Assembly: GCF_001571245.1 (NCBI RefSeq)
Contig: NZ_BCTK01000005.1
Span: 620,001-684,000 of the forward strand
Direction: 5' to 3'
Length of the DNA: 64,000 nt
From: Achromobacter piechaudii NBRC 102461
Lineage (GTDB): Bacteria; Pseudomonadota; Gammaproteobacteria; Burkholderiales; Burkholderiaceae_B
A program made the translations under genes and the position numbers. Below the pieces are notes generated by a model. The model had not been told where the DNA came from, ran no database searches, and worked only from the letters and a program-made list of their open reading frames with translations. Shown one piece after another: positions 1 through 8,686 of this stretch. Each line of letters starts with the position of its first letter. Position 1 is the first letter of the stretch.

Positions 1-2
1 CC

Positions 3-686
3 GCCGCCGACGTCCGGCGCGTGCAGGCGCTGATCGAGCAAAAGCGCATCAAGGCGCCGTTCGATGGCGTGCTGGGCGTGCGCCGGGTGCATCTGGGCCA
101 GTTCGCCCGCGCCGGCGATCCGATGGTGTCGCTGACGGATGCCTCCACGCTGTACGCCAATATCATCCTGCCCGAACAGGCGCTGGGCGCGGTACGAACC
201 GACCAGCCCGTGACGGTGACGGTGGATGCGCATCCCGGCCGCGAGTTCACCGGCCGGGTCACGACGGTGGAGCCGCAAGTGGATGCCGGATCGCGCACTG
301 TGCGGGTGCAGGCCACCCTGGCCAACCCCGATGGCGCGCTGGCCGCAGGCATGTTCGCGCATGGCGGCATCGGCCTGCCCGATCGTCCCGACGTCATCAC
401 CGTGCCGGAAACCGCCGTCAGCTATAGCGCTTATGGCGATTCCGTCTACGTGCTGACGCCACCCAAGCCCGATTCGGACGGCGAGCCCGCCACGGTGCGG
501 CAGGCCTATGTCAAGACGGCCGAGCGGGTGCGCGGCCGGGTGGTCGTCACCGAAGGCCTGAACGCTGGTGACCAGGTCGTGACGTCGGGGCAGCTGCGCC
601 TGCACAACGGCGCGGCGGTCGAGGTGACGGCCTCGGACACCGTGGCGCTGCGCGCGCCCGGGCAGACCGCGTCACGGTCCAACTAG
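3..686 (+). CDS. RND efflux periplasmic adaptor (membrane fusion protein), C-terminal part
   Basis: This is the 3' part of an HlyD/AcrA-family adaptor; the frame is open to the window edge, so the true start lies upstream. The adaptor bridges the inner-membrane pump and the outer-membrane channel in the periplasm. The visible protein opens at the end of the coiled-coil/lipoyl region (IKAPFDGVLGVRRVHLGQ is the typical second lipoyl half), continues with the beta-barrel domain (VTVTVDAHPGREFTGRV) and ends in the membrane-proximal domain (GLNAGDQVVTSGQLRLHNG). It ends 17 bp before the pump gene and is clearly cotranscribed with it. Missing N-terminus means signal peptide or lipobox cannot be judged. 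Confidence 0.93.
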   Translation, partial: AADVRRVQALIEQKRIKAPFDGVLGVRRVHLGQFARAGDPMVSLTDASTLYANIILPEQALGAVRTDQPVTVTVDAHPGREFTGRVTTVEPQVDAGSRTVRVQATLANPDGALAAGMFAHGGIGLPDRPDVITVPETAVSYSAYGDSVYVLTPPKPDSDGEPATVRQAYVKTAERVRGRVVVTEGLNAGDQVVTSGQLRLHNGAAVEVTASDTVALRAPGQTASRSN

Positions 687-703
687 GCCGACGGGAGACA
701 AGC

Positions 704-3700
704 ATGACATTCACCGATCTCTTCGTGCGCCGGCCCGTGCTGGCGCTGGTGGTCAGCACGCTGATCCTGCTGCTGGGCATCAAGGCCTTGAGCGGACTGC
801 CCGTGCGGCAATACCCGCTGACCGAAAGCACCACTATCACCATCACCACCCAGTACCCGGGCGCGTCACCCGATCTGATGCAAGGCTTCGTCACGCAGCC
901 CATCGCGCAATCCGTGGCCACGGTGGAAGGCATCGACTACCTGTCGTCGTCGTCCACCCAGGGCCGCAGCGTGATCACGGTTCGGATGAAGCTGAACGCC
1001 GATTCCAACAAGGCCATGACCGAAGTGATGGCCAAGGTCAACGAGGTCAAGTATCGGCTGCCGCCTGACGTCTACGATCCCGTGCTGGTCAAATCGGCGG
1101 GCGAGGCGACCGCCGTGGCCTACGTGGGCTTTTCCAGCTCGACGCTGTCGCTGGCGGCGCTGACCGATTACCTGTCGCGCGTGGTGCAGCCGCAACTGTC
1201 CTCGATCGACGGCGTGGCCAGCGTGGAGCTGTATGGCGGACAGAAGCTGGCCATGCGCGTGTGGCTGGACCCCGACCGCATGGCGGCGCGGGGCATTTCG
1301 GCGGGCGAACTGGCAGAGGCGCTGCGCGATAACAACGTGCAGGCCGCACCCGGCCAGGCCAAGAGCCTTTACGTGGTGTCCAATATCCAGGTCAATACCG
1401 ACGTGGTGAGCGTGGCGCAATTCCGCGACCTGATCGTCAAGCGCGATGGCGACGCCATCGTGCGGCTGGGCGATGTGGCCACCGTGGAACTGGGGGCGGC
1501 GTCCACGGATTCCAGCGGCTTCATGGACGGCGAGCCCGCCGTCTACTTCGGCCTGAACGCCACGCCGGTCGGCAATCCGCTGGTCATCGTCAAGCGCTTG
1601 CAGGAGCTCTTGCCCAACATCAAGCAGAACCTGCCGCCCGGCACCAGCGTGCAAGTCCCCTTCGAGCTGGCCCGCTTCATCAGCGCGTCGATCGATGGCG
1701 TGATGCAGACGCTGCTGGAAGCCATCGCCATTGTGGTCGTGGTGATCTTTCTCTGCCTGGGCTCGCTGCGCGCCGTGCTGATCCCCGTCGTCACCATCCC
1801 GCTGTCGATGCTGGGCGGGGCGGCCATCATGGCGTTGTTCGGCTTTAGCGTGAACCTGTTGACCTTGCTGGCGATGGTGCTGGCCATCGGCCTGGTGGTG
1901 GACGACGCCATCGTGGTGGTGGAAAACGTGCACCGCCATATCGAAGAAGGCAAGTCGCCGGTGCGCGCGGCGTTGATCGGGGCGCGCGAAGTGGCCGGGC
2001 CGGTGATCGCCATGACCATCACGCTGGCTGCCGTGTACGCGCCCATCGGCCTGATGGGTGGACTGACCGGATCGCTGTTCAAGGAATTCGCCTTCACGCT
2101 GGCCGGCGCGGTCGTTGTGTCGGGTGTCATCGCGCTGACCTTGTCGCCCGTGATGAGCTCGTTCCTGTTGAACAGCCGCGTGTCCGAGGGCAGGATGGCG
2201 CGCTATGCCGAACGCGCGTTCGGTCGATTGGGCGACGCCTATGGGCGCGTGCTGGACGTGTCGTTGCGGCATCGCTGGGTGACCGGCCTGATCGCCGTCG
2301 CGGTGCTGATCAGCCTGCCGCTGCTGTACAACGCCGCGCAGCGCGAGCTGGCGCCGGTCGAGGACCAGTCCACCGTGCTGACCGCGATCAAGTCGCCGCA
2401 GCATGCCAACATCGACTATGTGGAAAAGTTCGGCAAGCAGTGGGACGACGTGATGAAGACCGTGCCCGAACAGAAGGGGCGCTGGCTGATCAACGGGTCG
2501 GACGGCGTGTCCAACAGCATCGGCGGCGTGGACTTTGTCGACTGGCAGGACCGCAAGCGCAGCGCCGATGAAATCCAGGCCGACATGCAGGCGCTGGCCA
2601 ATCAGGTCGAAGGCAGCAATATCTTTGCATTCCAGCTGCCGTCGCTGCCCGGTTCCACGGGCGGCCTGCCGGTGCAGATGGTGCTGATGAGCGCCGCCGA
2701 TTACCCGGTCGTGTACGAAGCCATGGAAAGCCTGAAGAAGGCCGCGCGCGACAGCGGCCTGTTCATGGTGGTGGACAGCGACCTGGACTACAACAACCCC
2801 GTGCTGCGACTGAATGTGGACCGCGCCAAGGCCAACAGCCTGGGCGTCACCATGAAGGCCATCGGCGACACACTGGCGGTGCTGGTGGGTGAAAACTACG
2901 TCAACCGCTTCGGCATGGACGGACGCTCGTATGACGTCATTCCGCAAAGCCGGCCGGAGCAGCGCGTGTCGCCGCAAGCCCTGGCCCAATTCCACGTCAA
3001 GAGCGCCAGCGGCGCGCAAGTGCCCCTGTCCAACTTGGTGTCGGTGTCCATGGGCGTGGAACCGAACTCGCTGACCCAGTTCAACCAATTGAACGCCGCC
3101 ACGTTCCAGGCCATTCCGATGCCCGGCGTCACCATGGGCGACGCGGTGAAGTTCCTGTCCGAACAGGCGCAGCGGCTGCCCGCTGGGTTCAGCCACGACT
3201 GGCAGTCCGATGCGCGCCAGTTCAGCCAGGAAGGCTCGGCGCTGATGATTACCTTCGTCTTCGCCATCATCGTCATCTACCTGGTGCTGGCTGCGCAGTA
3301 CGAAAGCCTGCGCGACCCCTTCATCATCCTGGTCAGCGTGCCGATGTCGATCTGCGGGGCGCTGATTCCGCTGGCGCTGGGCATGGCGACCGTGAACATC
3401 TATACGCAGATCGGCCTGGTGACATTGATCGGCCTGATCAGCAAGCACGGCATTCTGATGGTGGAGTTCGCCAACGAAATGCAGGTCAGCCATGGACTGG
3501 ATCGGCGCGCGGCGATGGAACAGGCCGCCCGCATCCGTCTGCGTCCCATCCTGATGACGACCGCGGCGATGGTGATGGGGCTGATTCCCTTGCTGTTCGC
3601 GACCGGGGCGGGCGCGCACAGCCGCTACAGCCTGGGCCTGGTCATCGTGGTGGGCCTGCTGGTAGGCACGTTGTTCACGCTGTTCGTGCTGCCCACCGTC

Positions 3701-3799
3701 TACACCGTGTTCGCGCGCGACCACCGCGCCGCCCATGACACGCCGCGCGCGCGCGAACTGGCGGCGGCGCGAGCCGAAGACGCCGTTGCTACGCACTGA
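704..3799 (+). CDS. RND multidrug efflux pump, inner-membrane permease
   Basis: A full-length (1031 aa) AcrB/MexF-superfamily proton antiporter that captures drugs from the periplasm and inner membrane and expels them through a tripartite complex. The N-terminus (MTFTDLFVRRPVLALVVSTL) is the canonical TM1 entry. The proton-relay acidic pair is present in TM4 as D400-D401 (GLVVDDAIVVVEN), and the TM10 lysine as K914 (LISKHGILMVEF). Two large periplasmic loops separate TM1-TM2 and TM7-TM8. The upstream gene encodes the adaptor and the downstream one the outer-membrane channel, so this is a self-sufficient tripartite set. Substrate cannot be predicted from the sequence. The subfamily looks closer to MexK/MdtB-like pumps than to AcrB itself, but that is an impression. 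Confidence 0.96.
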   Translation: MTFTDLFVRRPVLALVVSTLILLLGIKALSGLPVRQYPLTESTTITITTQYPGASPDLMQGFVTQPIAQSVATVEGIDYLSSSSTQGRSVITVRMKLNADSNKAMTEVMAKVNEVKYRLPPDVYDPVLVKSAGEATAVAYVGFSSSTLSLAALTDYLSRVVQPQLSSIDGVASVELYGGQKLAMRVWLDPDRMAARGISAGELAEALRDNNVQAAPGQAKSLYVVSNIQVNTDVVSVAQFRDLIVKRDGDAIVRLGDVATVELGAASTDSSGFMDGEPAVYFGLNATPVGNPLVIVKRLQELLPNIKQNLPPGTSVQVPFELARFISASIDGVMQTLLEAIAIVVVVIFLCLGSLRAVLIPVVTIPLSMLGGAAIMALFGFSVNLLTLLAMVLAIGLVVDDAIVVVENVHRHIEEGKSPVRAALIGAREVAGPVIAMTITLAAVYAPIGLMGGLTGSLFKEFAFTLAGAVVVSGVIALTLSPVMSSFLLNSRVSEGRMARYAERAFGRLGDAYGRVLDVSLRHRWVTGLIAVAVLISLPLLYNAAQRELAPVEDQSTVLTAIKSPQHANIDYVEKFGKQWDDVMKTVPEQKGRWLINGSDGVSNSIGGVDFVDWQDRKRSADEIQADMQALANQVEGSNIFAFQLPSLPGSTGGLPVQMVLMSAADYPVVYEAMESLKKAARDSGLFMVVDSDLDYNNPVLRLNVDRAKANSLGVTMKAIGDTLAVLVGENYVNRFGMDGRSYDVIPQSRPEQRVSPQALAQFHVKSASGAQVPLSNLVSVSMGVEPNSLTQFNQLNAATFQAIPMPGVTMGDAVKFLSEQAQRLPAGFSHDWQSDARQFSQEGSALMITFVFAIIVIYLVLAAQYESLRDPFIILVSVPMSICGALIPLALGMATVNIYTQIGLVTLIGLISKHGILMVEFANEMQVSHGLDRRAAMEQAARIRLRPILMTTAAMVMGLIPLLFATGAGAHSRYSLGLVIVVGLLVGTLFTLFVLPTVYTVFARDHRAAHDTPRARELAAARAEDAVATH

Positions 3800-3809
3800 G
3801 GATCCGACC

Positions 3810-5276
3810 ATGACTGATTACCATCGACTCGACCGCGCGCGCCGCGCGGCCACCGTACTGCTGGCGGCATTGGCATTGGCCGGCTGCGCCGTTGGCCCCG
3901 ATTACCAGCGGCCGCAAGATGCGTCCGTGGTGCTGGCCAGCCCCGAAGCGGCGCTGTTTTCCGCCGACGCCCTGCAACGCGACTGGTGGAAGCAACTGCA
4001 AGACCCGCAGTTGGACCAACTGGTGGCGCTGGCCTTGAGCCGCAATCACGACATCCGCATCGCGCAGTCCCGCCTGGCGGAATCGCGCGCCGTGCTGGAC
4101 GAAAAGGAACTTGACCGCCTGCCGGCGGTGACCCTGGACGGGCGCTATGAACGCAGCCTGTCTCAGGCCCATGCCGGCCCGACGGGCCAGCGCAATCTGG
4201 CTCAGAGCTATCGGGCGGGCTTTGACGCCACGTGGGAACTGGACTTGTGGGGGCGTCTGCGCCACGCGGCGCAAGGCGCGGCGGCGCGCAGCGAAGCGCA
4301 GCAGGCCGACTTGGCCCAGACGCGCATCGTGGTGGCCGCCGAAGTGGCGCGCAACTATTTCGAGCTGCGCGGCGCCGAGCAGCGCCTGGCGGTCGCGCGC
4401 GCCAATCTGGCCAGCCAGCGCGATAGCCTGCGCGTGACCGAGGCGATGGTGCAGGCCGGCCGGGGCGACGAAGGCGATCTTGCCAGCGCGCGCGCGGAAC
4501 TCGAAACGGTGCAGGCCAGCGTGCCCGTGCAAGTCACGGCCAGGCGGCTGGCGCAGTATCGGCTGGCGGTGTTGGCCGGCATGCGGCCGGTCGAACTGGC
4601 CGCGCTGGATGCAAGCCAGCCGCTGGCTCCCCTGACTGCGCGGCTGCCGATTGGCGACGTGGGGGCGCTCTTGTCGCGCCGGCCGGACGTGGCGGCGGCC
4701 GAGCGCAACATGGCCGCCGCCAACGCGGACGTGGGTGTCGCCACCGCCGAGCTGTATCCCCGCATCGATCTGGGCGGGTTCCTGGGCTTTGTCGCGCTGC
4801 GCGGGGCGGACGTTGGCGCGGCATCCAGCCGTGCGTTCAGCGTGGCGTCCGGCGTGAACTGGCCCGCCTTGCACCTGCCGACCGCGCTGGCCAGAAAGCG
4901 CGCGGCCGTCGCGCGTGCCGATGGGGTGGTGGCGCGCTACGAGCAGACGGTGCTTCAGGCGGTGCAGGAACTGGAGTCGGCCCTGACCGAATTCGGCCAG
5001 ACGCAGCAGCGGCTGGGCAATTTGCTGGAGGCGGCCGCGCAGAGCCGGCGCGCGGCCGATCTGGCCCAGTTGCGCTATCGCGCCGGCAGCGCGCCGTATT
5101 TGACGGTGCTGGATGCCCAGCGTACGCTTTTGCGCGCCCAGGATGCCGTGGCGGTGGCCGAAACCGATTCCTATACTCGTCTCGTCGCGCTTTACAAAGC
5201 GCTGGGCGGCGGGTGGGAGGCCCCTGGCGACGCCGACGCGCCGCCCGCCTCGGTAGCGTTGGCGCCGGCCCGCTGA
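3810..5276 (+). CDS. RND efflux outer-membrane lipoprotein (NodT/OprM family)
   Basis: TolC-like outer-membrane channel that completes the tripartite pump. I chose the ATG at 3810, 10 bp after the pump stop, because it places a short signal peptide with lipobox LAGC (acylated Cys26) directly before GPDYQRP, the hallmark of this family; the frame is open further upstream, but that would bury the signal peptide. At 488 aa it has the usual length. Two repeated outer-membrane-efflux domains follow, with the typical ISRNHDIRIAQSRL-like start of the first helical hairpin and SLDAQRT-like end of the second (here YLTVLDAQRTLLRAQD). It is cotranscribed with the two genes upstream. Confidence 0.94.
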   Translation: MTDYHRLDRARRAATVLLAALALAGCAVGPDYQRPQDASVVLASPEAALFSADALQRDWWKQLQDPQLDQLVALALSRNHDIRIAQSRLAESRAVLDEKELDRLPAVTLDGRYERSLSQAHAGPTGQRNLAQSYRAGFDATWELDLWGRLRHAAQGAAARSEAQQADLAQTRIVVAAEVARNYFELRGAEQRLAVARANLASQRDSLRVTEAMVQAGRGDEGDLASARAELETVQASVPVQVTARRLAQYRLAVLAGMRPVELAALDASQPLAPLTARLPIGDVGALLSRRPDVAAAERNMAAANADVGVATAELYPRIDLGGFLGFVALRGADVGAASSRAFSVASGVNWPALHLPTALARKRAAVARADGVVARYEQTVLQAVQELESALTEFGQTQQRLGNLLEAAAQSRRAADLAQLRYRAGSAPYLTVLDAQRTLLRAQDAVAVAETDSYTRLVALYKALGGGWEAPGDADAPPASVALAPAR

Positions 5277-5334
5277 CCGGTCGCCCGGTTCGTGGCACCA
5301 TAGGAAACTTCACGCCCCGAGGTTCATCATCGTC

Positions 5335-6003
5335 ATGTCCGACAGCCCCTCCCAACCCGTCACCTGGATGCCGCATCAGCCGGCGGACCGCGTGCTCATG
5401 ACCTTGAAGACGCGCGGCCCGCAGTCCGTCGCCGTCATCGCCCGGACCATGGACGTGACGGCCGAGGCGGTGCGCCAGCAGATGACGCGCTTGCACGCGG
5501 ACGGGCTGGTCGATTCCGAAAGCCACAGCGCCGGGCGCGGCCGTCCCACGCAGATCTGGTTCCTGACCGACGCGGGCCACGGCCGCTTTCCCGATACGCA
5601 TGCCGAGATGACGGTGCAGATGATCGGCGCCGTGCGCCAGGTCTTCGGCGAGGAAGGCGTGGACAAGCTGATCCAGGCGCGCGAAGCCGCCATGATGGAT
5701 GGCTATCAGCGCGCGATGGCGGGCGCCGATGACCTGCCTTCCCGCCTGGACCGCCTGGTGCAACTGCGCGCGTCCGAAGGCTATATGGCTGAGATGCGCG
5801 CAGACGGCGCAGACTTTCTGTTTATCGAGAACCACTGTCCGATCTGCTCGGCGGCCAAGGCCTGTATGGGCTTTTGCCGCAGCGAACTCGATCTGTTCCG
5901 CAAGGTGCTGGGGCCGAACGTTCAAGTGGAGCGCGAAGAGCACATCCTGAGCGGCGCGCGCCGCTGCGCCTATCGCGTCACGCGAATCGCGGGCGAGGCC
6001 TAG
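5335..6003 (+). CDS. SufR/DeoR-like winged-helix regulator with C-terminal cysteine cluster
   Basis: A 222-aa regulator of the COG2345/SufR type. The N-terminal winged helix (about residues 18-75; SVAVIARTMDVTAEAVRQQM is the recognition region, GRGRPTQIWFLT the wing) is followed by a C-terminal domain with Cys168, Cys171, Cys177, Cys181 and Cys211 (HCPIC, CMGFC, RRCAYR). In SufR-type proteins such cysteines bind an iron-sulphur cluster that tunes DNA binding, so redox or iron sensing is a reasonable inference here. It sits 58 bp downstream of the efflux operon on the same strand and could regulate it, or could be an independent gene; no operator is obvious. It carries more cysteines than the three usually invoked for SufR. 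Confidence 0.85.
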   Translation: MSDSPSQPVTWMPHQPADRVLMTLKTRGPQSVAVIARTMDVTAEAVRQQMTRLHADGLVDSESHSAGRGRPTQIWFLTDAGHGRFPDTHAEMTVQMIGAVRQVFGEEGVDKLIQAREAAMMDGYQRAMAGADDLPSRLDRLVQLRASEGYMAEMRADGADFLFIENHCPICSAAKACMGFCRSELDLFRKVLGPNVQVEREEHILSGARRCAYRVTRIAGEA

Positions 6004-6046
6004 GCGTTGCGCCCGTGCCGTCGCCGTTTCTGCATGCCGCCGGTCC

Positions 6047-6052
6047 TACAAT
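6047..6052 (+). promoter_or_regulatory. -10-like element close to the LysR gene start
   Basis: TACAAT (5 of 6 to the sigma-70 -10) ends 7 bases before the ATG at 6060. A start about 7 bases downstream would make the transcript leaderless. No good -35 and no Shine-Dalgarno sequence are visible. Confidence 0.35.
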
Positions 6053-6059
6053 CCGCCCC

Positions 6060-6956
6060 ATGACTCTCAAGCAACTTGAAGCGTTTTACTGGGCCGCCAC
6101 GTGCGCCAGCTTCGCCGTGGCCGCTGAACGGCTGCACCTGTCGGTGTCGTCGCTGTCCAAGCGCATCACCGAGCTTGAGGACGCGCTGGGCCGGCCCCTG
6201 TTCGACCGCAGCGGCCACAAGGCCGCGCTGACCGACGCCGGGCAGCGGCTGCTGCCGCAGGCGCGCGAGCTTCTGGCGGCGGCCGACCAGGTGCGTGCGT
6301 CCATGGCGGAAACCCCAGGGTTGCGCGGCCGTTGCCGCTTCGGCGTCGGTGAATTGACGGCGCTGACCTGGTTGCCGCGCCTGATCGGGGTGGTGCGCGC
6401 CGCCTATCCCGACCTGGTGCTGGAACCCTATGTCGACATTGGACAGGTGCTGGAGCAGCGCGTGGCGGATGGCGAACTGGATTTTGCCGTGATCGCCGGC
6501 CGGTCCTCGCGCGCGAACATCGCCTCGACGCCCATCGGCCAGGCCCGCTTCGCCTGGGTGGCCGCGCCGGACGCGCTGGGTGGCGACACCCGCATGTCGC
6601 CGGCGCTGCTGGGCCGCCTTCCGCTGGTGACGCTGCCGCCCGGCGCGGGCACGACGCGGATCATCGACGACTGGCTCGCGGGGCGCGACGCCGCTGGCGA
6701 GCGTCTCTGTTGCAACAACTGGGGCGCCATCGTCGGGCTGCTGATCGAAGGCACCGGGGTGGGGTTGATCCCCGAACATTGGGCCCAGGCGCTGCAAGCC
6801 GAAGGCAGCTTGCGCGTGTTGCGCTGCGATCCCGAACCGGCCGCGCTGGCGTACTCGTTTCAGTATCGGCGCGACGACGCGCGACCGCTGGTCGCCCGCC
6901 TGCGCGAATCCGTCGCGGCGGCCGTGGACTTTTCCGCGCCATGCCGCTTGCCCTGA
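6060..6956 (+). CDS. LysR-family transcriptional regulator
   Basis: A 298-aa LysR-type regulator. The N-terminal winged helix-turn-helix is clear (MTLKQLEAFYWAATCASFAV, then VSSLSKRITELEDALGRPLF), followed by the linker helix and a periplasmic-binding-protein-like effector domain from about residue 90 to the end. The ATG at 6060 starts the family's canonical first helix. It lies 57 bp after the SufR-like gene and 141 bp before a solute-binding protein gene on the same strand, so that transport gene and the gamma-glutamyltransferase beyond it are candidate targets. Its effector is unknown. Confidence 0.93.
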   Translation: MTLKQLEAFYWAATCASFAVAAERLHLSVSSLSKRITELEDALGRPLFDRSGHKAALTDAGQRLLPQARELLAAADQVRASMAETPGLRGRCRFGVGELTALTWLPRLIGVVRAAYPDLVLEPYVDIGQVLEQRVADGELDFAVIAGRSSRANIASTPIGQARFAWVAAPDALGGDTRMSPALLGRLPLVTLPPGAGTTRIIDDWLAGRDAAGERLCCNNWGAIVGLLIEGTGVGLIPEHWAQALQAEGSLRVLRCDPEPAALAYSFQYRRDDARPLVARLRESVAAAVDFSAPCRLP

Positions 6957-7016
6957 CTGGCTTGCCCCGATCCCCTGGTCCGGTCGTCCGCGAGGCGGTC
7001 GGCGCACACCTCTTTT

Positions 7017-7046
7017 AGCGGCGCGACAGCTGCCGCTCTATACAAT
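7017..7046 (+). promoter_or_regulatory. Promoter with inverted repeat before the solute-binding protein gene
   Basis: An inverted repeat AGCGGC-N9-GCCGCT (7017-7037) abuts a -10-like TACAAT at 7041-7046. The repeat covers the position where the -35 would be, a usual place for a LysR-type or repressor site. No consensus -35 is seen. The expected leader is about 45 bases. Confidence 0.4.
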
Positions 7047-7097
7047 CGCCGCGCGCCTGGCGCAGAATTCCACAAGATGCAACGACGGAGAACACTC

Positions 7098-8600
7098 ATG
7101 CGTAAACTTTGCCTCGCCATGGCCATGGCGGGAATGCTGGTCAGCGGCCTGGCGCAAGCCCAGTCCACCCTGCGTATCGGTCTGCAAGACGATCCGGACG
7201 TGTTGGACCCGGTACGCGCCCGTACCTTCGTGGGCCGCATCGTCTTTGCTTCTCTCTGCGACAAGCTGGTCGACATCACGCCCGACCTGAAGATCGTGCC
7301 GCAGTTGGCGCAGTCCTGGACGATCGGTCCCGACAACAAGACGCTGACCTTCAAGCTGCGCACCGATGCCGTCTTCCATGACGGCACGCCGGTCAACGCC
7401 GCGGCGGTCAAGGCCAACCTGGACCGTGCCCGCACGCTGCCGGACAGCAACCGCAAGAGCGAGCTGGCCACCGTCGCCAGCGTGGATGCGCCGGACGCCA
7501 ATACCGTGGTGCTGAACCTGTCCGAGCCCGACGCGTCGCTGCTGTCGCAGCTGTCCGACCGCGCCGGGATGATGATGTCGCCCGCCACGTTCGACAAGGA
7601 TCCGGGCAGCAAGCCCGTGTGTTCGGGCCCGTACCAATTCAAGGAGCGCGTGCAGAACGACCGCATCGTGCTCGAAAAATTTCCCAAGTATTGGGACGCC
7701 GGCAATTTCCATTTCGACCGTCTGGTGTTCACGCCGATTCCTGACAACACCGTGCGCCTGAACAACCTGCGCGCCGGCGATCTGGACATCATCGAACGCG
7801 TGGCGCCCAGCGACGCCAAGGCCGTCAAGGACGACCGCAACCTGCGCCTGGCCCCGGTGACCGGTCTGGGCTTCCAATCGATCTCGGTCAACCTGGGCAA
7901 CGGCGCGCGCGCCAACAACCCGCTGGCCAAGGACAAGCGCGTGCGTCAGGCGCTGGACCTGGCGATCGACCGCGACGTGCTGAACCAGGTGATCGGCGAG
8001 GGCATGTTCCAACCGGCATACCAGCCGTTCCCGCCCGCCAGCTTCGCCTACAACACGGCCTTCGAACACAAGGGCCGCGACCCCAAAAAGGCGCAGGCGC
8101 TGTTGAAGGAAGCCGGCTTTGACCGGGTGAAGTTCGAGATCACCTTCGGCAACAACACGACCATGCAGCAGGTGTTCGAGCTGGTGCAGGCCATGGGCGC
8201 GGAAGCCGGTTTCGACATCACGCTGCGTCCGGTGGAATTCGCATCGCTGCAATCGTCGCTTGCGCGCGGCGACTTTGAAGTGGGCCAGAGCGGATGGTCG
8301 GGCCGAGTCGATCCCAGCGGCAATATCCATCAGTACCTCAGCTGCAAGGGCAACCTGAATGACGGCAAGTTCTGCGACGCTGGCGTCGACAAGCTGCTGA
8401 ACGACGCACGCGCCGAAGCCGATACGGCCAAGCGCCGCGCGCTGTACGACCAGGTGCTGACCAGCATGCAGGAACGGCGCCCCATCATCTACCTGTTCTA
8501 CCTGCCGTGGACCTTCGGCGTGCAAAAGAAGCTTGAAGGCTTCGTGCCTTACCCCGACGGGCTGATCCGCCTGAAGGGCGTGACCGTCGCCAAGAAGTAA
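7098..8600 (+). CDS. Family 5 extracellular solute-binding protein (peptide/opine/nickel ABC type)
   Basis: A periplasmic binding protein of 500 aa that would deliver a small peptide or related solute to an ABC importer. I chose ATG 7098 rather than 7077 because GGAG at 7087-7090 lies 7 bases upstream and it leaves a clean signal peptide with predicted cleavage after AQA (residue 21). The SBP_bac_5 features are present: LAQSWTIGPDNKTLTFKLR near residue 75, then the long lobe with VRQALDLAIDRDVLNQVIGEG. No permease or ATPase gene is adjacent, so it must work with components encoded elsewhere. The neighbour is a gamma-glutamyltransferase, which makes glutathione or a gamma-glutamyl peptide a plausible ligand, in the manner of GsiB; this is inference only. 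Confidence 0.93.
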   Translation: MRKLCLAMAMAGMLVSGLAQAQSTLRIGLQDDPDVLDPVRARTFVGRIVFASLCDKLVDITPDLKIVPQLAQSWTIGPDNKTLTFKLRTDAVFHDGTPVNAAAVKANLDRARTLPDSNRKSELATVASVDAPDANTVVLNLSEPDASLLSQLSDRAGMMMSPATFDKDPGSKPVCSGPYQFKERVQNDRIVLEKFPKYWDAGNFHFDRLVFTPIPDNTVRLNNLRAGDLDIIERVAPSDAKAVKDDRNLRLAPVTGLGFQSISVNLGNGARANNPLAKDKRVRQALDLAIDRDVLNQVIGEGMFQPAYQPFPPASFAYNTAFEHKGRDPKKAQALLKEAGFDRVKFEITFGNNTTMQQVFELVQAMGAEAGFDITLRPVEFASLQSSLARGDFEVGQSGWSGRVDPSGNIHQYLSCKGNLNDGKFCDAGVDKLLNDARAEADTAKRRALYDQVLTSMQERRPIIYLFYLPWTFGVQKKLEGFVPYPDGLIRLKGVTVAKK

Positions 8601-8614
8601 GCAGGCGACCGACG

Positions 8615-8648
8615 ACGGGATCCGCTTTCGGATCCCGTTTTTTTTCTT
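8615..8648 (+). terminator. Rho-independent terminator
   Basis: A perfect 10-bp stem (ACGGGATCCG / CGGATCCCGT) with a CTTT loop is followed by eight T. It ends the solute-binding protein transcript and separates it from the gamma-glutamyltransferase gene. Confidence 0.93.
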
Positions 8649-8686
8649 ATTCGCGGGCGGCGCGCGCCGCCGCTACAGGAAGCACC

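Noticed and set aside
3735..3809. Upstream in-frame start for the outer-membrane lipoprotein
   Set aside because: It overlaps the pump gene and would bury the lipoprotein signal peptide; ATG 3810 fits better.
866..3811. Long open frame of 981 codons on the minus strand under the RND pump
   Set aside because: It is antisense to a clear pump gene; its product is rich in His, Gln and Arg, as expected from reading a high-GC gene in reverse. Similar long shadow frames under nuoB-E, nuoM-N, smc and mfd were dropped for the same reason.
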